Part shown: positions 1 to 12,900 of the stretch, piece by piece
How the letters are laid out: each line of letters opens with the position of its first letter
How positions within the stretch are numbered: position 1 is the stretch's first letter
Source of the DNA: Sabellastarte sp. h YS-2021
Taxonomy: Eukaryota; Annelida; Polychaeta; Sabellida; Sabellidae
Assembly: GCA_964017235.1 (NCBI GenBank)
Contig: OZ024929.1
Coordinates: forward strand, 160,379,609-160,443,608
Direction of reading: 5' to 3'
Length of the DNA stretch: 64,000 nt
Translations under genes and position numbers: made by a program
Notes under the pieces: generated by a model
What the model was told of the DNA's origin: nothing
The model's database searches: none
What the model saw: the letters and a program-made list of their open reading frames with translations, nothing else

Positions 1-29
1 TTGGGACTACTTTTTTTAACTTTTAATGG

Positions 30-32
<3 letters not shown>

Positions 33-61
<29 letters not shown>

Positions 62-62
62 C
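33..62. repeat. Poly-C homopolymer (about 30 C)
   Basis: An uninterrupted run of C. It makes a false proline-rich frame. Runs of this length are often mis-sized in assemblies. Confidence 0.95.
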
Positions 63-2108
63 AGTGGCAAATCTTACACTGTGTGTTGTGAATTTCACTT
101 TCCTTGCTCTGATAAAGTCCAGGGGATATTTGAAACTAACTTGCTTCCAGATAAAGGAATGAAAGTGCTGTTTTTGTTTGCACATACAAAACCTGGAACA
201 TTTAAACATACTCAGAAACTCTATTTATTAACCACATTGCTTCATTGACAGAGAGTTTGTTTTGAACAAGTCAAACTTATGTAAAACATAACTGTAGCTG
301 TAGAGAGGAGTTACATTTGCACAGTATTCTATGTATTCCTGAAAAAGCGATACTTACTCAATTTACCAAGAACTTTGTGTTGATGTAAGGTTGTCTGTCA
401 AGTGTAACATAACGGAAAAATTACCTAAGTGGTAGAGACTTTAAAATTGTATCACAAGATAAAACAGATCAATACAATGTGTTTAATGTTTTCTGGAGGG
501 ATAAAATGTTAAATATGCACCAAGAGAGTTGTTTTATTTCTATTATCCACCACTTTGCTTTAATTATAAATAAAACAAGGCCGTATTGACTAAAATGCAA
601 AAAAAAATAGTTGTGAAACATATCAATAGTTATAGGCATTGGTGAATATAAAAGCTTCCATTTTTATCTTGAGATTTATACCATTTCTGCATAGATTTTA
701 AGTCTAACAAAAGAAGCTGTATAGAAATGTCTTTCTAGTGATGTATATACAGTATTGGTAACCTACGTAATGAAAGTTACAAAAAATGGCACTAGTTTAC
801 GTATTTTAACACTAATTATCTATGGTATCAGTTGCCAGGTACACAAAAAAATATTACTCAGTCTGTATGTGTTGGTAGTCAGGTCAAATTTGTGGTTTGG
901 TCCATAATAAAAATGTAGACCGTTTCATACATACTTCATCTGATACCCAGCACTTTATGTAATGAAGGTATGCCAACTGATATATTGTGAAAACAAGATT
1001 TGCACAAAACACATCATCTCATCCCACAGTAGACGTTAGCTTAAGGATACAAGTCCTAATTCCCATTAATTTGGTAAAGACTGTGTATGACTGGAAGTAA
1101 AGTCATAATTCGGAACATTTTGCGTTTTTCTTGTGGTCCTTCAGGTCAGTAATTATCATTTGACCCCTGGTAAGTTCAGTAACCTTGTTCAAAGAGATTA
1201 TATGTGGTTCAATTCAGGTCATAATCTGTTAAAAATATTCCTATGTATTCTAGGAATTTCAGACCATTCTAAATATATGAAAAAAACGTGAGACCAACTG
1301 TGTGAAGATATCAGGATAATAATTTGGAGATATGCAAAAAAACACAATAACAACAATTTTGGCATATTTAGTATTAAAATTAAACCAAGAATTGTTTCAT
1401 AAACAAAGAAATAGTGTAATAAATTAATTTATATTAACATATTTTAGTGCTTTGCAACATATTTTCTTTCTTATCAATATAAAATAATGCCACAGACTGC
1501 CATAATGGTTTTAGATGAGGCATTCGAGCCATTCGTTTTATGACCTTTAAAACAATTTGCAGCACCTGAAATATCTTCACCAATCCAAGAGTTCAAATGT
1601 TAATACAGTTAATTTAAACTTGCTCTCAAAAGCTGCAATTTTCTTCTTTTATTAAGGCTTTTAATTTTGTACATATTTCTCAGATGCGGTGCATCTCAAA
1701 CGTTAATCTACTTTCTTTTGATACATTGAGAATATTTTGCAAGTGTAAGAATTTTAGGGACTACGTAAAGGGCACAACATTTTTCTGGTCTGATCAAAAG
1801 GTGGAAAGAGGAAGTACAGCTTCTGATTGAGGAAATTGTCTCGCTCTGGCTTCCTCTTGTTTTTTTCCTGAACTTAAAAAAAAAATGCTGGTAAACATTT
1901 TCCAACTGTTACACCTCTTTTAAAATTTAATTTAAACAAATACGCCCCTTGCAGAAAACTTATGATTGCTATTCTTTTCTTCCTCTACATTGAAAGTGAA
2001 AAAGCAAACACAATGCTCCTTTAAATCCACTTTCACACAGTTTTTTTACAGGAATATTTTATGGTGATAAAGTAAATGCAAGCTTATGATTTTCTAGGAA
2101 AAATGTTT

Positions 2109-2292
2109 AAGATGAAATCTACTCTTCATTTAATCTGAATATCCAGGGTACAGGTAAAACCCTTCAATGTGGTTGGATTAGGCTGCTTTTCTTGTAACTT
2201 AAGATGAAATCTACTCTTCATTTAATCTGAATATCCAGGGTACAGGTAAAACCCTTCAATGTGGTTGGATTAGGCTGCTTTTCTTGTAACTT
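2109..2292. repeat. Exact tandem duplication, 2 x 92 bp
   Basis: Two adjacent copies (2109-2200 and 2201-2292) are identical by eye over all 92 bases. Identity in non-coding DNA implies a very recent duplication or an assembly artefact. Confidence 0.9.
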
Positions 2293-2339
2293 CAGTTGTA
2301 AGATCCTATTCCATAAACAACACAAGGCCACTGCCATAG

Positions 2340-3302
2340 CGGTTATCCCCCACCTTAGAATCAGTAATAATGGAAAATTAAAGGAGATATAAGGCCTTTG
2401 TTAAAGTAAAGTAACCCCAATTAACATTGAAGAAGGGGGTCAAAGGTAAAAGTCAGCAATTTATAAAACAGTCTCAGGCCATGACTGCCTTTAAGTTTTT
2501 TTGTAACATTTGGAACCCCTAGTAGCAATGATAAGGGAGATATAAGGCCTTTTTAATAGGATAATCCCATTTAACTTTAAACATGTGATATGAAGGCCAT
2601 TTTGTTTTCAAAACTAGGACAAATTACTATCAGGCTAACGTTCCTAGCCATATATCTTTTGTGCAAATTTGATGAACCTAGCTGCAATATTTCCACTTTT
2701 AGAGTCTCTTAATGATTTTAAAATAATTGGCTATGGCGGCCATTTCGTTTTTCAAAATCTAAGGCCCAAAGTTTTCTCAGTCAAAACATTTGTAGATTCA
2801 TCATCTGTCTTTACATTCTGAAGCCATAGCACCGATAATAAGGGAGAAATAAGGATGTTTTAGTGTGATGACCCCATTTAACCTTCAATAAGGCCTTTTT
2901 AATAGGATAACCCCATTTGACATAAAACATGTGATATGGTGGCCATTTTGTTTTTTGAACTAGGCCAAAATTACTATCAGGCTAGCTTTTCTAGCCAATT
3001 AACTTTTGTGCAAATTTGATGAAGCTAGCTGGAAATATATCACGATTTAGAGGACCTTTATGATTTTCAAACAATTGGCTATGGTGGCCATTTTGTTTTT
3101 CAAAATGAGGTCAAAATTTTGCACAGACAGGTTTTTGTAGCCATAAACATTCCCTGCAAATTTAGTGAAGATATCTTTATAAATGAATGAGATGTTAAGG
3201 TTTATGTAAAAACAAGACGAACAGACGCACGAACGGACGCACGTATGGAGGGCATTTTATAATCTCCCAATCACGGCCTCTGGCTGCTCGCAGGAGATAA
3301 TA
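2340..3302. repeat. Dispersed repeat with two internal copies and a GACGNACG-rich end
   Basis: A block near 2563-2790 recurs near 2902-3125 at an offset of about 347 bp; both contain ACATGTGATATG and ATTACTATCAGGCTA. The right end carries a run of ACGNACG-type steps (3215-3245) followed by an AATCTCCC...GGAGATAATA inverted pair. This end structure looks like a family of invertebrate interspersed repeats; the class is not known to me. Confidence 0.55.
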
Positions 3303-3702
3303 ATATTCATCAAATCTTCTGAAATCTCAATTGCCCATGTTATAAAGTTAATTCTTGACTTTAAAGTATATAATTAAGCATATTTTATTAACCACTATTC
3401 ACTATTCATGTAAATCAACAAAATTGATCATAAAATATAGAATTTAGCACATTTTTAACATGTGCATGAACAAAGGCTCAGATGCACTTCTACCTTTGAT
3501 TCTTATTTAGTCTGAAAATTCCCATGAATATTTTGTTTATCGATATAAAGTTTGCATTTCAGTATGAAAACTTGAAGAAGGGCACAATGGATTGTAGATT
3601 TTACAAGTGATTAAACTTTACCAAATATGCCTGTTGTTTACACATGACATTTGAATAGTTTTCATTGAGTGAATAACAAATATCTGTGGTTTTATCTTTC
3701 AG

Positions 3703-3935
3703 CCTCAATACATATCATTCCAAAAATGGTATCTTACTGTTTACAGATACTTCAAAAAGAGTTGGTATCACATTGACCTCAAAGGATGTAGACAAGATCA
3801 ATGGACAGTCAAATTTGAAGTTTGTGGCGAGGTGCAATGGGAAGGAAGCAACCAGGAAATCAGTGAAAATAAGCACGTCCAAACTCACTGTACTCATACA
3901 GACAGATAAACCTATCTACACACCAAAACAAAAAG
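3703..3935 (+). CDS. Exon 1 in window: end of MG1 / start of MG2
   Basis: Acceptor TTATCTTTCAG at 3692-3702, donor GTAATG. Encodes 77 residues ending QTDKPIYTPKQK, the signature that opens MG2 in C3 and A2M proteins. Ends in phase 1. About 50 residues of MG1 plus the signal peptide would have to come from earlier exons. Confidence 0.92.
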
Positions 3936-6900
3936 GTAATGTCCCTTTAAAATACTATTAGATCATAGGAATAAAGTCTGGGAGATTGCTCTTAATTGGT
4001 GATTAAAGGACGGCATGACAGCCAATGCTGTAATTTACCAACTACACGCTAACACAGACTATTTTTTTTAGAAATTGGACTATACCTTCTTATTCATCCG
4101 TGCCTTAGAGTATGTTTTCATTAATTTGGCGCTTTATAAATGCTTCATACTACTTCTACTGCTACTACTACTACTACTATTCAAGGAATTTGTTTCCATT
4201 TTAAAGACTGGTTGAAAGTATATTTTAAAGGAAATTATCAGGTGTTTTCTCTATCACTTTCTTCAAACTATTTTTAATATCCTTGAACTCAGTTGATTCA
4301 ATGAGTTCTCTACATTTTTGGTGTTTTTAATGTACCAGAAACTTTGATTTTATATTTTTGAAACATGTGTCCCATATAAACCATATTAAGCTAGATCCTG
4401 TGTACCAGAGATTTTTTTGTATTGTAAATTTAAATATTAAAACACTTACCAAATTTAAGTGATTCTAATAGTTTCTTTCTCTATTTTTATTTTTAATTAT
4501 TGTATTTAAGATACGGAAGATTTAAAGTACACACAAAACATGAAATATGCACATATTATAATCAAGTATTAATTAATTAACAAAACGTATGTCTGGTGTC
4601 AACTTAACTCAACTATAATGAGTACTGAGCCCATCTTAATGCTAAGGTTTTAAGTACCTGCTCAAAATGCAATTTGCTCTGGGGCTTCACATTGGTAATT
4701 AATAGAGATTATTTTATGTGAAAGCATAATAGTTTCAAGCTGAATAAAAGATGTCAAAAGTATAAAACTACTTTTTAAATGCAAGTGTTTTCAAAAATAC
4801 ACTGTGCACAGTATCCTTCCTCTTTAGAAACAGATAGGTGCTAAAACAATTTGTATACAAAGTGTGTCCTCAATAGACTGTGTATGAATAACCTTGATCC
4901 GCGTGCACATCTGGCTGAGTTAGAATACTCTTCTATTGTGGAACAACTCTTCTATTGTGGAACAAGCATTCATTTAAAAATAAGCCTTTAAAGCATTTCT
5001 TTTTTGACCTAATTTCTGAGTAACTTCTCATCAAAACTGCACTTTTGGCTTAAAAATTCTAACTTGAGTAGCATTGTGCATGTCTGTGACCTCTTTGAAT
5101 CAGTACTAGTTTTGTAGGTTCTTATATGCTCTTGAAACTAGAAACTGCTTTCTTTTTCTACTGTCTGATATATATGTGGAATTTAATAGCCGGATGCGCC
5201 ACAGATATACCCCACGGTTCCATATATGGTAACTGATAGGGATGCACAAGGGATGGGGGTGGTCATGTAAAAGATTTACGGAACTGCCACAGATCTTCCA
5301 CGGATCTTCCACAGATCTCCTACGGACTGCTACGGAGAGGTTTGCAGATAAAAAGATCGCACCAAGGATTGGTCTTATGGCTGTTTTTAAAGATGATCCA
5401 TAAAAGATGGTCCGTAAATTTTAAAGATGATCCGTAAATCACTCAACATTTTCCTAACAAGGAATCCTGCCGCAATCCGGCGGTACATCCGGCCATGTGT
5501 AACTGGGGTCTAAAAAGAAAAACTTGATTTGCTGTCTTACTTATAGTAACAAAATTTTGTTCACATTTGAAGAACTGAACCAGATATCTTTAACAAGATT
5601 CATTTTGTACCTGAGTTATGTTTCAATCCAAATGTATTTTAATTGCAAAATATTGCTTTGTGTAACAGATTTAGATGGAATCTAAAATAAAGTTACAGAA
5701 TACTACAGTCAATGAAAAAGAATACAACTTGAAATCTTTTTACTCCATTTCCTCGTACCATGAAGAAGATTTTGAATGCAGTAAATCTTTTTTCCCCAAT
5801 TGTATTGCACAGGCTTTTTAACTCTACCTCAAAGTTTCATGGACATGTGTTCTTTACCTATCAATTTGTTTACAAATCAGGAAAAAAATTTGGTACACCT
5901 TAAATCAACTGAAACTTTTTCCTTCACAAAACCTTTGTCAGATCTGTCAGGTGAAATTGTGTTCACTTTAGTTCACTGGAGTGTTCTGGTGAGGATGTTT
6001 AAATTCCAACAATTCTTACATGTTTATGTACGAGTGCATATCTGTCTCCTATTGTCATTTGAACTCAACTGTTTATTGTCCAGGTCTGGGTTATATTATT
6101 CATATATTTTTCAAGTCACATATGGATGCAAAACTTATTTCTATGCTAATACAATGTTATGAAGATATTCTTCAAATATTCCTCTCTGTGGTATTTATAT
6201 TTGTCATACTTTGTCATGTTTTACCACTTGTATCAAAAAAGTAATTTTTGTACACACTCAAATATTTAAAATAGTATAATTAACTTGATGTCAGCTTGTT
6301 TCTTCTATACTGATTGATGTCAGTGGAATCAACGTTCTGGCAAATTTCGGTGCTGATGAGGCAATCATATTGTTCATAATTTGCAAAAACTCTCACTTAT
6401 TTCAAACATTATTTAAAGCCCAATTTTGTAATAATTGGTACCCTTTTACTTGTACAAATTTCAGTTTGATGAAATTTGAAAAGATGGTAGTGAGATGTAT
6501 TATTCTTGTGAACAAGAGCACTCTCATTTCCTTAAAACTTGTGGAAAGTTTCTTCAGCTTATTAGTTGAAAGCATAGGAGTAATGCAATGTCAATAGCAG
6601 TGTTGTTACTGTTGTAGTTAACTGCCTGTCAGCTTCTTCATATACATTTGATATATAATTTATATAAAAATTTATTATGACAACAAAAGTTTAAAGGTTC
6701 AATAGATATATTACAGATGAATCCAATAAAATGTGTCTATTTTGCTAGGAATTGCAGATCATAAGGTCAGGGGCTGTATTCTACAACACTACTTAGACCA
6801 TTTCTAACTTAGATTTTAAGTATTTCTTAGACTTCAAGTAAGAAAGTAGGTGACTGAACATTCTTTGGTTTTGTTTGGTGAATACAAAGTCCAAGAATAG

Positions 6901-9900
6901 CTTAATAAGTGAAAAACCTTCCCTTACTTAGGTCTAAGGTCACCTTATCTAAGTATTGTTGCAGAATACGGCCCCAGTTTTAAGAGAAAAGCGAGCATAA
7001 TATTTACTTTCACTTAAGAGGATTGCTACTCAAAAGTGTTATAGTTGAAGGGTTGCACTCTATATTGTTTCAGTTTTATCACGAATCTACACATTGGACA
7101 GAAACCTCCTTCCAGTCGACACCCCATTCCACGCTGATATCGTAAACCCACAAGGTGTGATTGTCCAAAGAAACACCAATCCACCTGGCCCCGATGATGA
7201 TGTTGACCAACATAATGTGCCCGGTCTGGTGCACACTCAGTTTGTATTCCCGCCTTTCCCAATGTTTGGAGAATGGCAGCTGATGGTGAGCTACGGCAAG
7301 AACTTTGAGCTCAAGGAGAAGACTACTTTTGCTGTGGAGGAATATGAACTACCAAAGTTTGGCGTGGACCTTAAACTGGATGTAGATGTCATATTCCCAT
7401 CAACTTATGACTTGAACTTAGAGATTACAGCAAGGTGAGGGGTAAACTAATATGTGTCCTTGGCCATGTAATGTAGCCAAAATAAATCTGTGATCTTTTT
7501 GGTCCCTTAAACTTGAAAGGCTCTCCTGAGTAGGCAGTCAGGAAATTTTGGTAGTTATCCGAGACACAAGAAAGGAATAATATCATAAGATTATCATTTG
7601 TATATTGGCCAGTTTTTTTACTCAAAAAAAAAGGAATGACAAACATATGTTGACTAAAGTAAAATGGTTTTGAAATGGTCAACAGGTGAATCTTTACCTA
7701 TCGTCTTGCATGGCTTTTCAATACAAAAGAGTTTGCCTGAGTGGAATCAGTAGACTTTGAATTTAGGTGTAAGTGCAACTACTTTTTAAGTTATGTTTTT
7801 AAATTAGTAAATGCTGAATATCTGTAGCTATAAATATGTGACAGTTATAACAGGAACCCAATCCTTTCAGTTGACTTGTTCTTTCAGATATGTGTTTGGT
7901 GGCTTTGTGAAAGGATCTGCCTTCTGCAAATTTGGTATTTTAACCGAGAAGAGACAGATTATGTTTAGATCTGCCTCCATAGAACAGGTAAAAGAGCTCA
8001 AAAAGCTTTTAAAAATTTTTGTAACAGTTATTGACTCAATCACAAATGTAAAATGTGTGTCAGTTAACAGTTTAATAAAAAGTAGTTTGTCTAATGAAGA
8101 TGTTTCAAATTGTCACTGATAAAATCATATGCATACAACATACATTTTGGGTGACTAAGTTAGTTTAATCTTGATCAGAAATTTTCTTGCATTATTAAAG
8201 ACCAGTCATGATATATGGAGAATAATCATAAATTTATATGTAAATTTTATCTATAGCTATATGGTATATCATAACACATTATAATTATGTCACTGTAATA
8301 ACAAATGTTACATGTATCATAATCTCAATTATAACTCAATATTCCAGCAGAACCTCTTTTATCAAACATTATAGAGACAGTGTAAAGATGTTCAGTTAAT
8401 AGAATGGCCAGATAACAGAATGAAGTAAATAGAAGAGATCGGGATATCATATCAAAAACCTGTAAAACATCTATTTATTTATGTTACCAATCATCTGACA
8501 CTTGATGTATAACTAGGAAATGAATGTCAAGGAAAAAATAGAGGGGATTTTTCATACAAGTTCCCCAGAAATTCCACAAGTTAGATTTTGTTTTAGTTAC
8601 ATATATAAGATATCTTGGTTAAAGCCCAAAGTTGAATGACTCCGGGCATTTCAAAATCACTGCTTTCTCTGTCAAATGTTATGCATAAGTAAATACCCTA
8701 AGAAATACATGGCAAGTGTGACATGAATAATACACCTATCAAAGCAGTAAAAAGTTGTGTGACATTCAGGCTTTATAGATGATTTTGCTGTCACACAGAT
8801 CTAGGTTATATGATATACAGTACTTCACTTGGGGAGGAGGGGTCACGGTGGCAGAGTGGTAACACTCTCGCCTCCCACCTCTGAGGCCGGGGTTCGGTTC
8901 CCGGCACGGCCTCAAGTGGGAAAGCTGGTAGTTGCTTGCCGTTGGTCGGCAGTTTACAGTACAGAACCCTGATGAACTGTATGTACTGGTTTCCTCTGCC
9001 CTTCCAACTACCCGTCATGATATGACCTGTAGAATGTTGAAAGCGACGTAAAACCCCAAATAAATAAATAAATCACTTGGGTAGGCTGATTCTTGTAGGT
9101 AGCACTAAACACTTTGAAGTTTTCTCCTTTTTGAAATGTATTTTGAGTTATTTGACAATTAAACATCTCTACGTGTTTACAGTTTGATGGCTCTGACCAG
9201 TCAGTGATCATTGAGATGAGATGGGTGAAGGAGATGCTCTGGTTCCCAAACATTGAGGGTGCGCGGCTGCTGATTGAATGCAATGTCACTGATTCCAGTA
9301 CAATCAAGAAGGTCACTGCATTCAATAGAGAGGCTGTCTTTTCCAGGTCACCATATAGAGTCAGCTTCCACAAATCCCAGGGGTACTTCAAACCCAACCT
9401 GCCATATTTACTGCAGGTAGGATGCTAGCATTTGTTTGTTATTATCAGTTTACTTTATTTTAAGGAGCCTTCACTTACATGGGATCTAATTACTGCTGTA
9501 TCCATAATAGCAACATCATATGACAGTTACCGTATTTACAAACGCCCCCTCCCTATTAATCGCCCCCCTCCCCCACTCCTGTCCACCTTTACAAAGTTCA
9601 TATTCCGGGGTTTTACATCCCTTTCAACAGCCAGAACCTTTACGATTCCGGGATTCTGAAAAAAATGTGTTTTAGTACTTCCCCAATCGAATACCGCTTT
9701 CGAGAAATAAAGAAAATCACAACAAAACATGGCAATTTTGATCACAGAAGCAATGAAATCTGCAAAAATACGAGATAAACTTTATAATTACTTCAAATTT
9801 AAGGTTTGTTTCCAAAATTTTAAGCTCTCTCACCATTATACATGCTGGCAAGCGAGATCAAGGCTGTAAGTGTCCATTATCACCCATTGCCACTGGACTT

Positions 9901-9932
9901 GAGTCAGAGTTGCATTTTTTTATAGGTTATAG

Positions 9933-9978
<46 letters not shown>

Positions 9979-12900
9979 CGCCCCCCCCCTGTGGAAAATG
10001 CATCGTCCTTGGGGCTTTTATACGAATAAATATGGTAATAATTAAAGAATGCATTAAAGGTGACTGACAAGAGTACTCAGAGAGCACACACCTCTGCCAA
10101 GGCCCAACACCTTTACATTTGCTTATTAGTGTAGTGAACAAAAATCCTTTAAAAATCCTGGATAAAAACTTGTTCAGGATCATTCCCAAAATTGAATCAG
10201 GTCTATGACAGAAGAAGACCCAGTAAATTTTATGTAGATAACCAACAAAATTCAATGGGTACATAACACCCTAGGCGGAAGTAAATATATATGTAGATCT
10301 AGATCCTTGTGCATCTTAAATGTTATAAACCAAGCCATTTCTATTCAACTACATCAATGGAATCTATGAGTGCTTAAAAGGACCTTGAACTGGCCTTTAC
10401 AGACACAATAAAGCATAAACAGCAGTCCAATCTGGTTGATACATATAATGGTGAAAAGCTTAATCTAATCTAATCTACTGCTTTGCACATGCAATATCTT
10501 CCCCACTAAGGGGAACTCAGTGCGCTTGTTAACAAAAAAAAGGAGAGTTGAGGGGCGTTCAAGGTCATTGTTCCAGAGTTGTGGGTGAGACCGAGAGGGA
10601 AGGAGACTAAGTTGGGAAACTAGAATTGAAAAGGTGGGTTTTGAGGTGTTTCCTGAAAGATGCGACAGAGGGACTGTTTCTTATTTGGAAGAGGAAAGAT
10701 CGCCTAGTATTTCTGAAGGAAGTGTAGGGGTGAATTAATTCTCTTAGGTAAACAGGTTGACCTTGGTTGAGGATTTTGTATGTAATGAGGCCTATTTTGA
10801 ATTGTACCCTGTACCTGACTGGAAGCCAATGGAGTTTTTTCAGTTGAGGGGGGATATGAGAAAATTTTGAGGAACGGGTGACAACCCTGCAGAGTGAGTT
10901 TTGCACTAGTTGCAATCTCCTTAACTCAGAATCAGTGAGTGATAAGACCAGGGAATTGCAGTAGTCCAATCTGCTGCTCACCAAAGCATTGGCTAGAAAA
11001 CTGATGTTTTAAGGTCTAGAAGGGGGCGAATTCTGTAAGAGGTCTCTTGCATGAACTCTGGTGGATTTTATGATCTGTGACACATGGTCAGAGAAGGTGA
11101 AATTGGAATCAAACAAATCCGATGTTCTTGACACTTTGTGCTGGTGAGACCTGATTACCAAGAATATTGATTGGAAAGGGAGGAAGGAGTTGTTTACGGT
11201 TGTTTTTCGAACCTATCAAAATTAACTTGGTTTTGTCAGGGTTGAGTTTTAATTTATTTGTGAACATGAAATTTTGAATGTCATTTAGGCATTTCTTTAG
11301 TTTTTGTATAGAGTGAGAAAAATTTGCTGGAGAGAGGGAAATGTACAACTGGGTGTCATCGGCATAGAAATGGTAATTAATACTACTGTCAGATTGAATG
11401 ATTGAGCTGATTGGGTTAGTGTAGAGCGAAAACAGAATTGGACCAAGGACGGAGCCCTGGGGGACCCCATACCGAAGGGCAACAGGATGTGAGAGTGTGC
11501 TGCCTACCTTGACCGAGTGTGTCTTTCCGGACAGGTATGATTTGAACCAGCCGTGTGCCAGTTCACTGATTCCATAGTAACCATTAAGTCTGTCCAGGAG
11601 AATGGTGTGGTGAATGGTATCGAATGCGGCAGAGAGATCTAGAATGGTAAGGGCTGTAACAGATCCTTTGGCCATATTGAGAAGAATATCATTTTGAATA
11701 TTAAGGAGGGCACTTTCAGTAAAATGGTGTTTTCTATAAGCCGATTGGAAGGCAGTCATCATGCCGGCTTCATGAAAGTGAGTTTTGTAGCTGGACTGCT
11801 ACTACCCTTTCAAGTATCTTTGAAATAAAGTTTAGATTGGAGACAGGCCTGTAATTTTTGAAAACTTCTTTGTCTAAGGATGATTTTTTTTTGAGGATTG
11901 GGGTTACATGGGCCCGCTTAAAAAAATTAGGACACTTACCTTGTTCTAGAGAGGCGTTGATTATTGAAGTGATGGGGGTGATGAGAATACCCAGATGTTC
12001 AAGAACAAGAAAAGTGGGCCAAGGGTCAAGGGAACATGATTTAGTAGCAGAGTCTAGAATGATTATGGTAACTTGATCTTCAGTTACAGTAGCGAAAGAG
12101 GCAAAAGGAATGAGTTTTCATTCTGGTCATAACAACAAAAAGAGGTCATTCTTTGAGAGAAGTTGCATAGAGAAATTTTATTTGATCAGTAATACATGAT
12201 CTCTGTTTCTTTTAATATATCTTGTTACTCTAGTAAGATACAATGGAGGGTTTGCATGAAGTAAATGAAGATCATTCTTTTTATATTCCCTGAGTCTTAT
12301 GTATCTACATTTTTTAAATGCAGAAGAAAATGTATCTTTGGGTGGTTCCTTCGATGAAGCAGAGGAAATGAAAACAGTGATGTAATAAGCTGTATGTTGT
12401 GAAATGAATCAAAATTCCAGGCACTTGTAAAGTGGTAGATAATCAATTAACCTATTGACACTGAAGCTAATTTCCAGACCTTGAGGTGGTTTGTTCTAAA
12501 ATCTTCTGTCTGAAAAACTAGCCCTTCTCAGGACACAATTTATGTATAGCTAAATCCCAGTAGAAAAGGTAGACCTGGTGTTGGGTAAATAAAATGTACT
12601 CAAAGGTTCTTTTATCTGGAAAACCATGCTAAGTAGAGGTACTTTAGGATTTGGCTGATCCTCTTCAACTGTACCTGGGATTGCAGCTGGATTTTAATGC
12701 ATCATTTTCTTTAAAATCTCTTTATCTTTCTAGAAAATGATATACTTATCAGAGGCACATGCTACAATCAATCATTACATTATTTGATGTAAAATTGAAA
12801 TAGATTAAATAGATAGTGAAAAAAACAAGAACACTCGTAGAGCATATGCCTCTGCCAAGACCTAACACCTTCAATATGGCTTATTAGTACAACAATAAAT

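Larger units (their letters stand above)
1..3702. other. Upstream non-coding / intronic stretch
   Basis: No coding exon could be supported here. The first in-window exon of the C3-like gene opens at 3703 with a splice acceptor, so this stretch is probably intron; it could also include a missed short 5' exon. It holds a 30-base C run, an exact 92-bp tandem duplication and a dispersed repeat (2340-3302), each listed separately. The rest is AT-rich with nothing recognisable. Confidence 0.6.
10449..12115 (-). mobile_element. CR1/L2-like LINE, 5'-truncated and broken
   Basis: On the minus strand 11109-11762 encodes RT blocks: SAYRKHHFTESALLNIQNDI, LDLSAAFDTIHH, GVPQGSVLGPILFSLYTN and the catalytic YADDTQLY. 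10607-10984 encodes the C-terminal part (SSRLDYCNSL, LHWLPVRYRVQFKI). The two are out of frame, so this copy is dead. The 3' end has a (TAATC)n tail at 10449-10466. A second copy of the family is at 53495-56066. Confidence 0.9.

Noticed and set aside
30-248. Proline-rich small frame at the window start
   Set aside because: The prolines come from a poly-C run and the rest has no splice or protein support.
5800-6597. Overlapping + frames of 74-120 codons in intron 1
   Set aside because: AT-driven hydrophobic frames without motif; exons 1 and 2 join in phase to a known domain strand without them.
8836-8900. tRNA gene call
   Set aside because: A and B boxes are present but the sequence runs into a repeated body with an AAAT tail and target duplication, so it is a SINE head.
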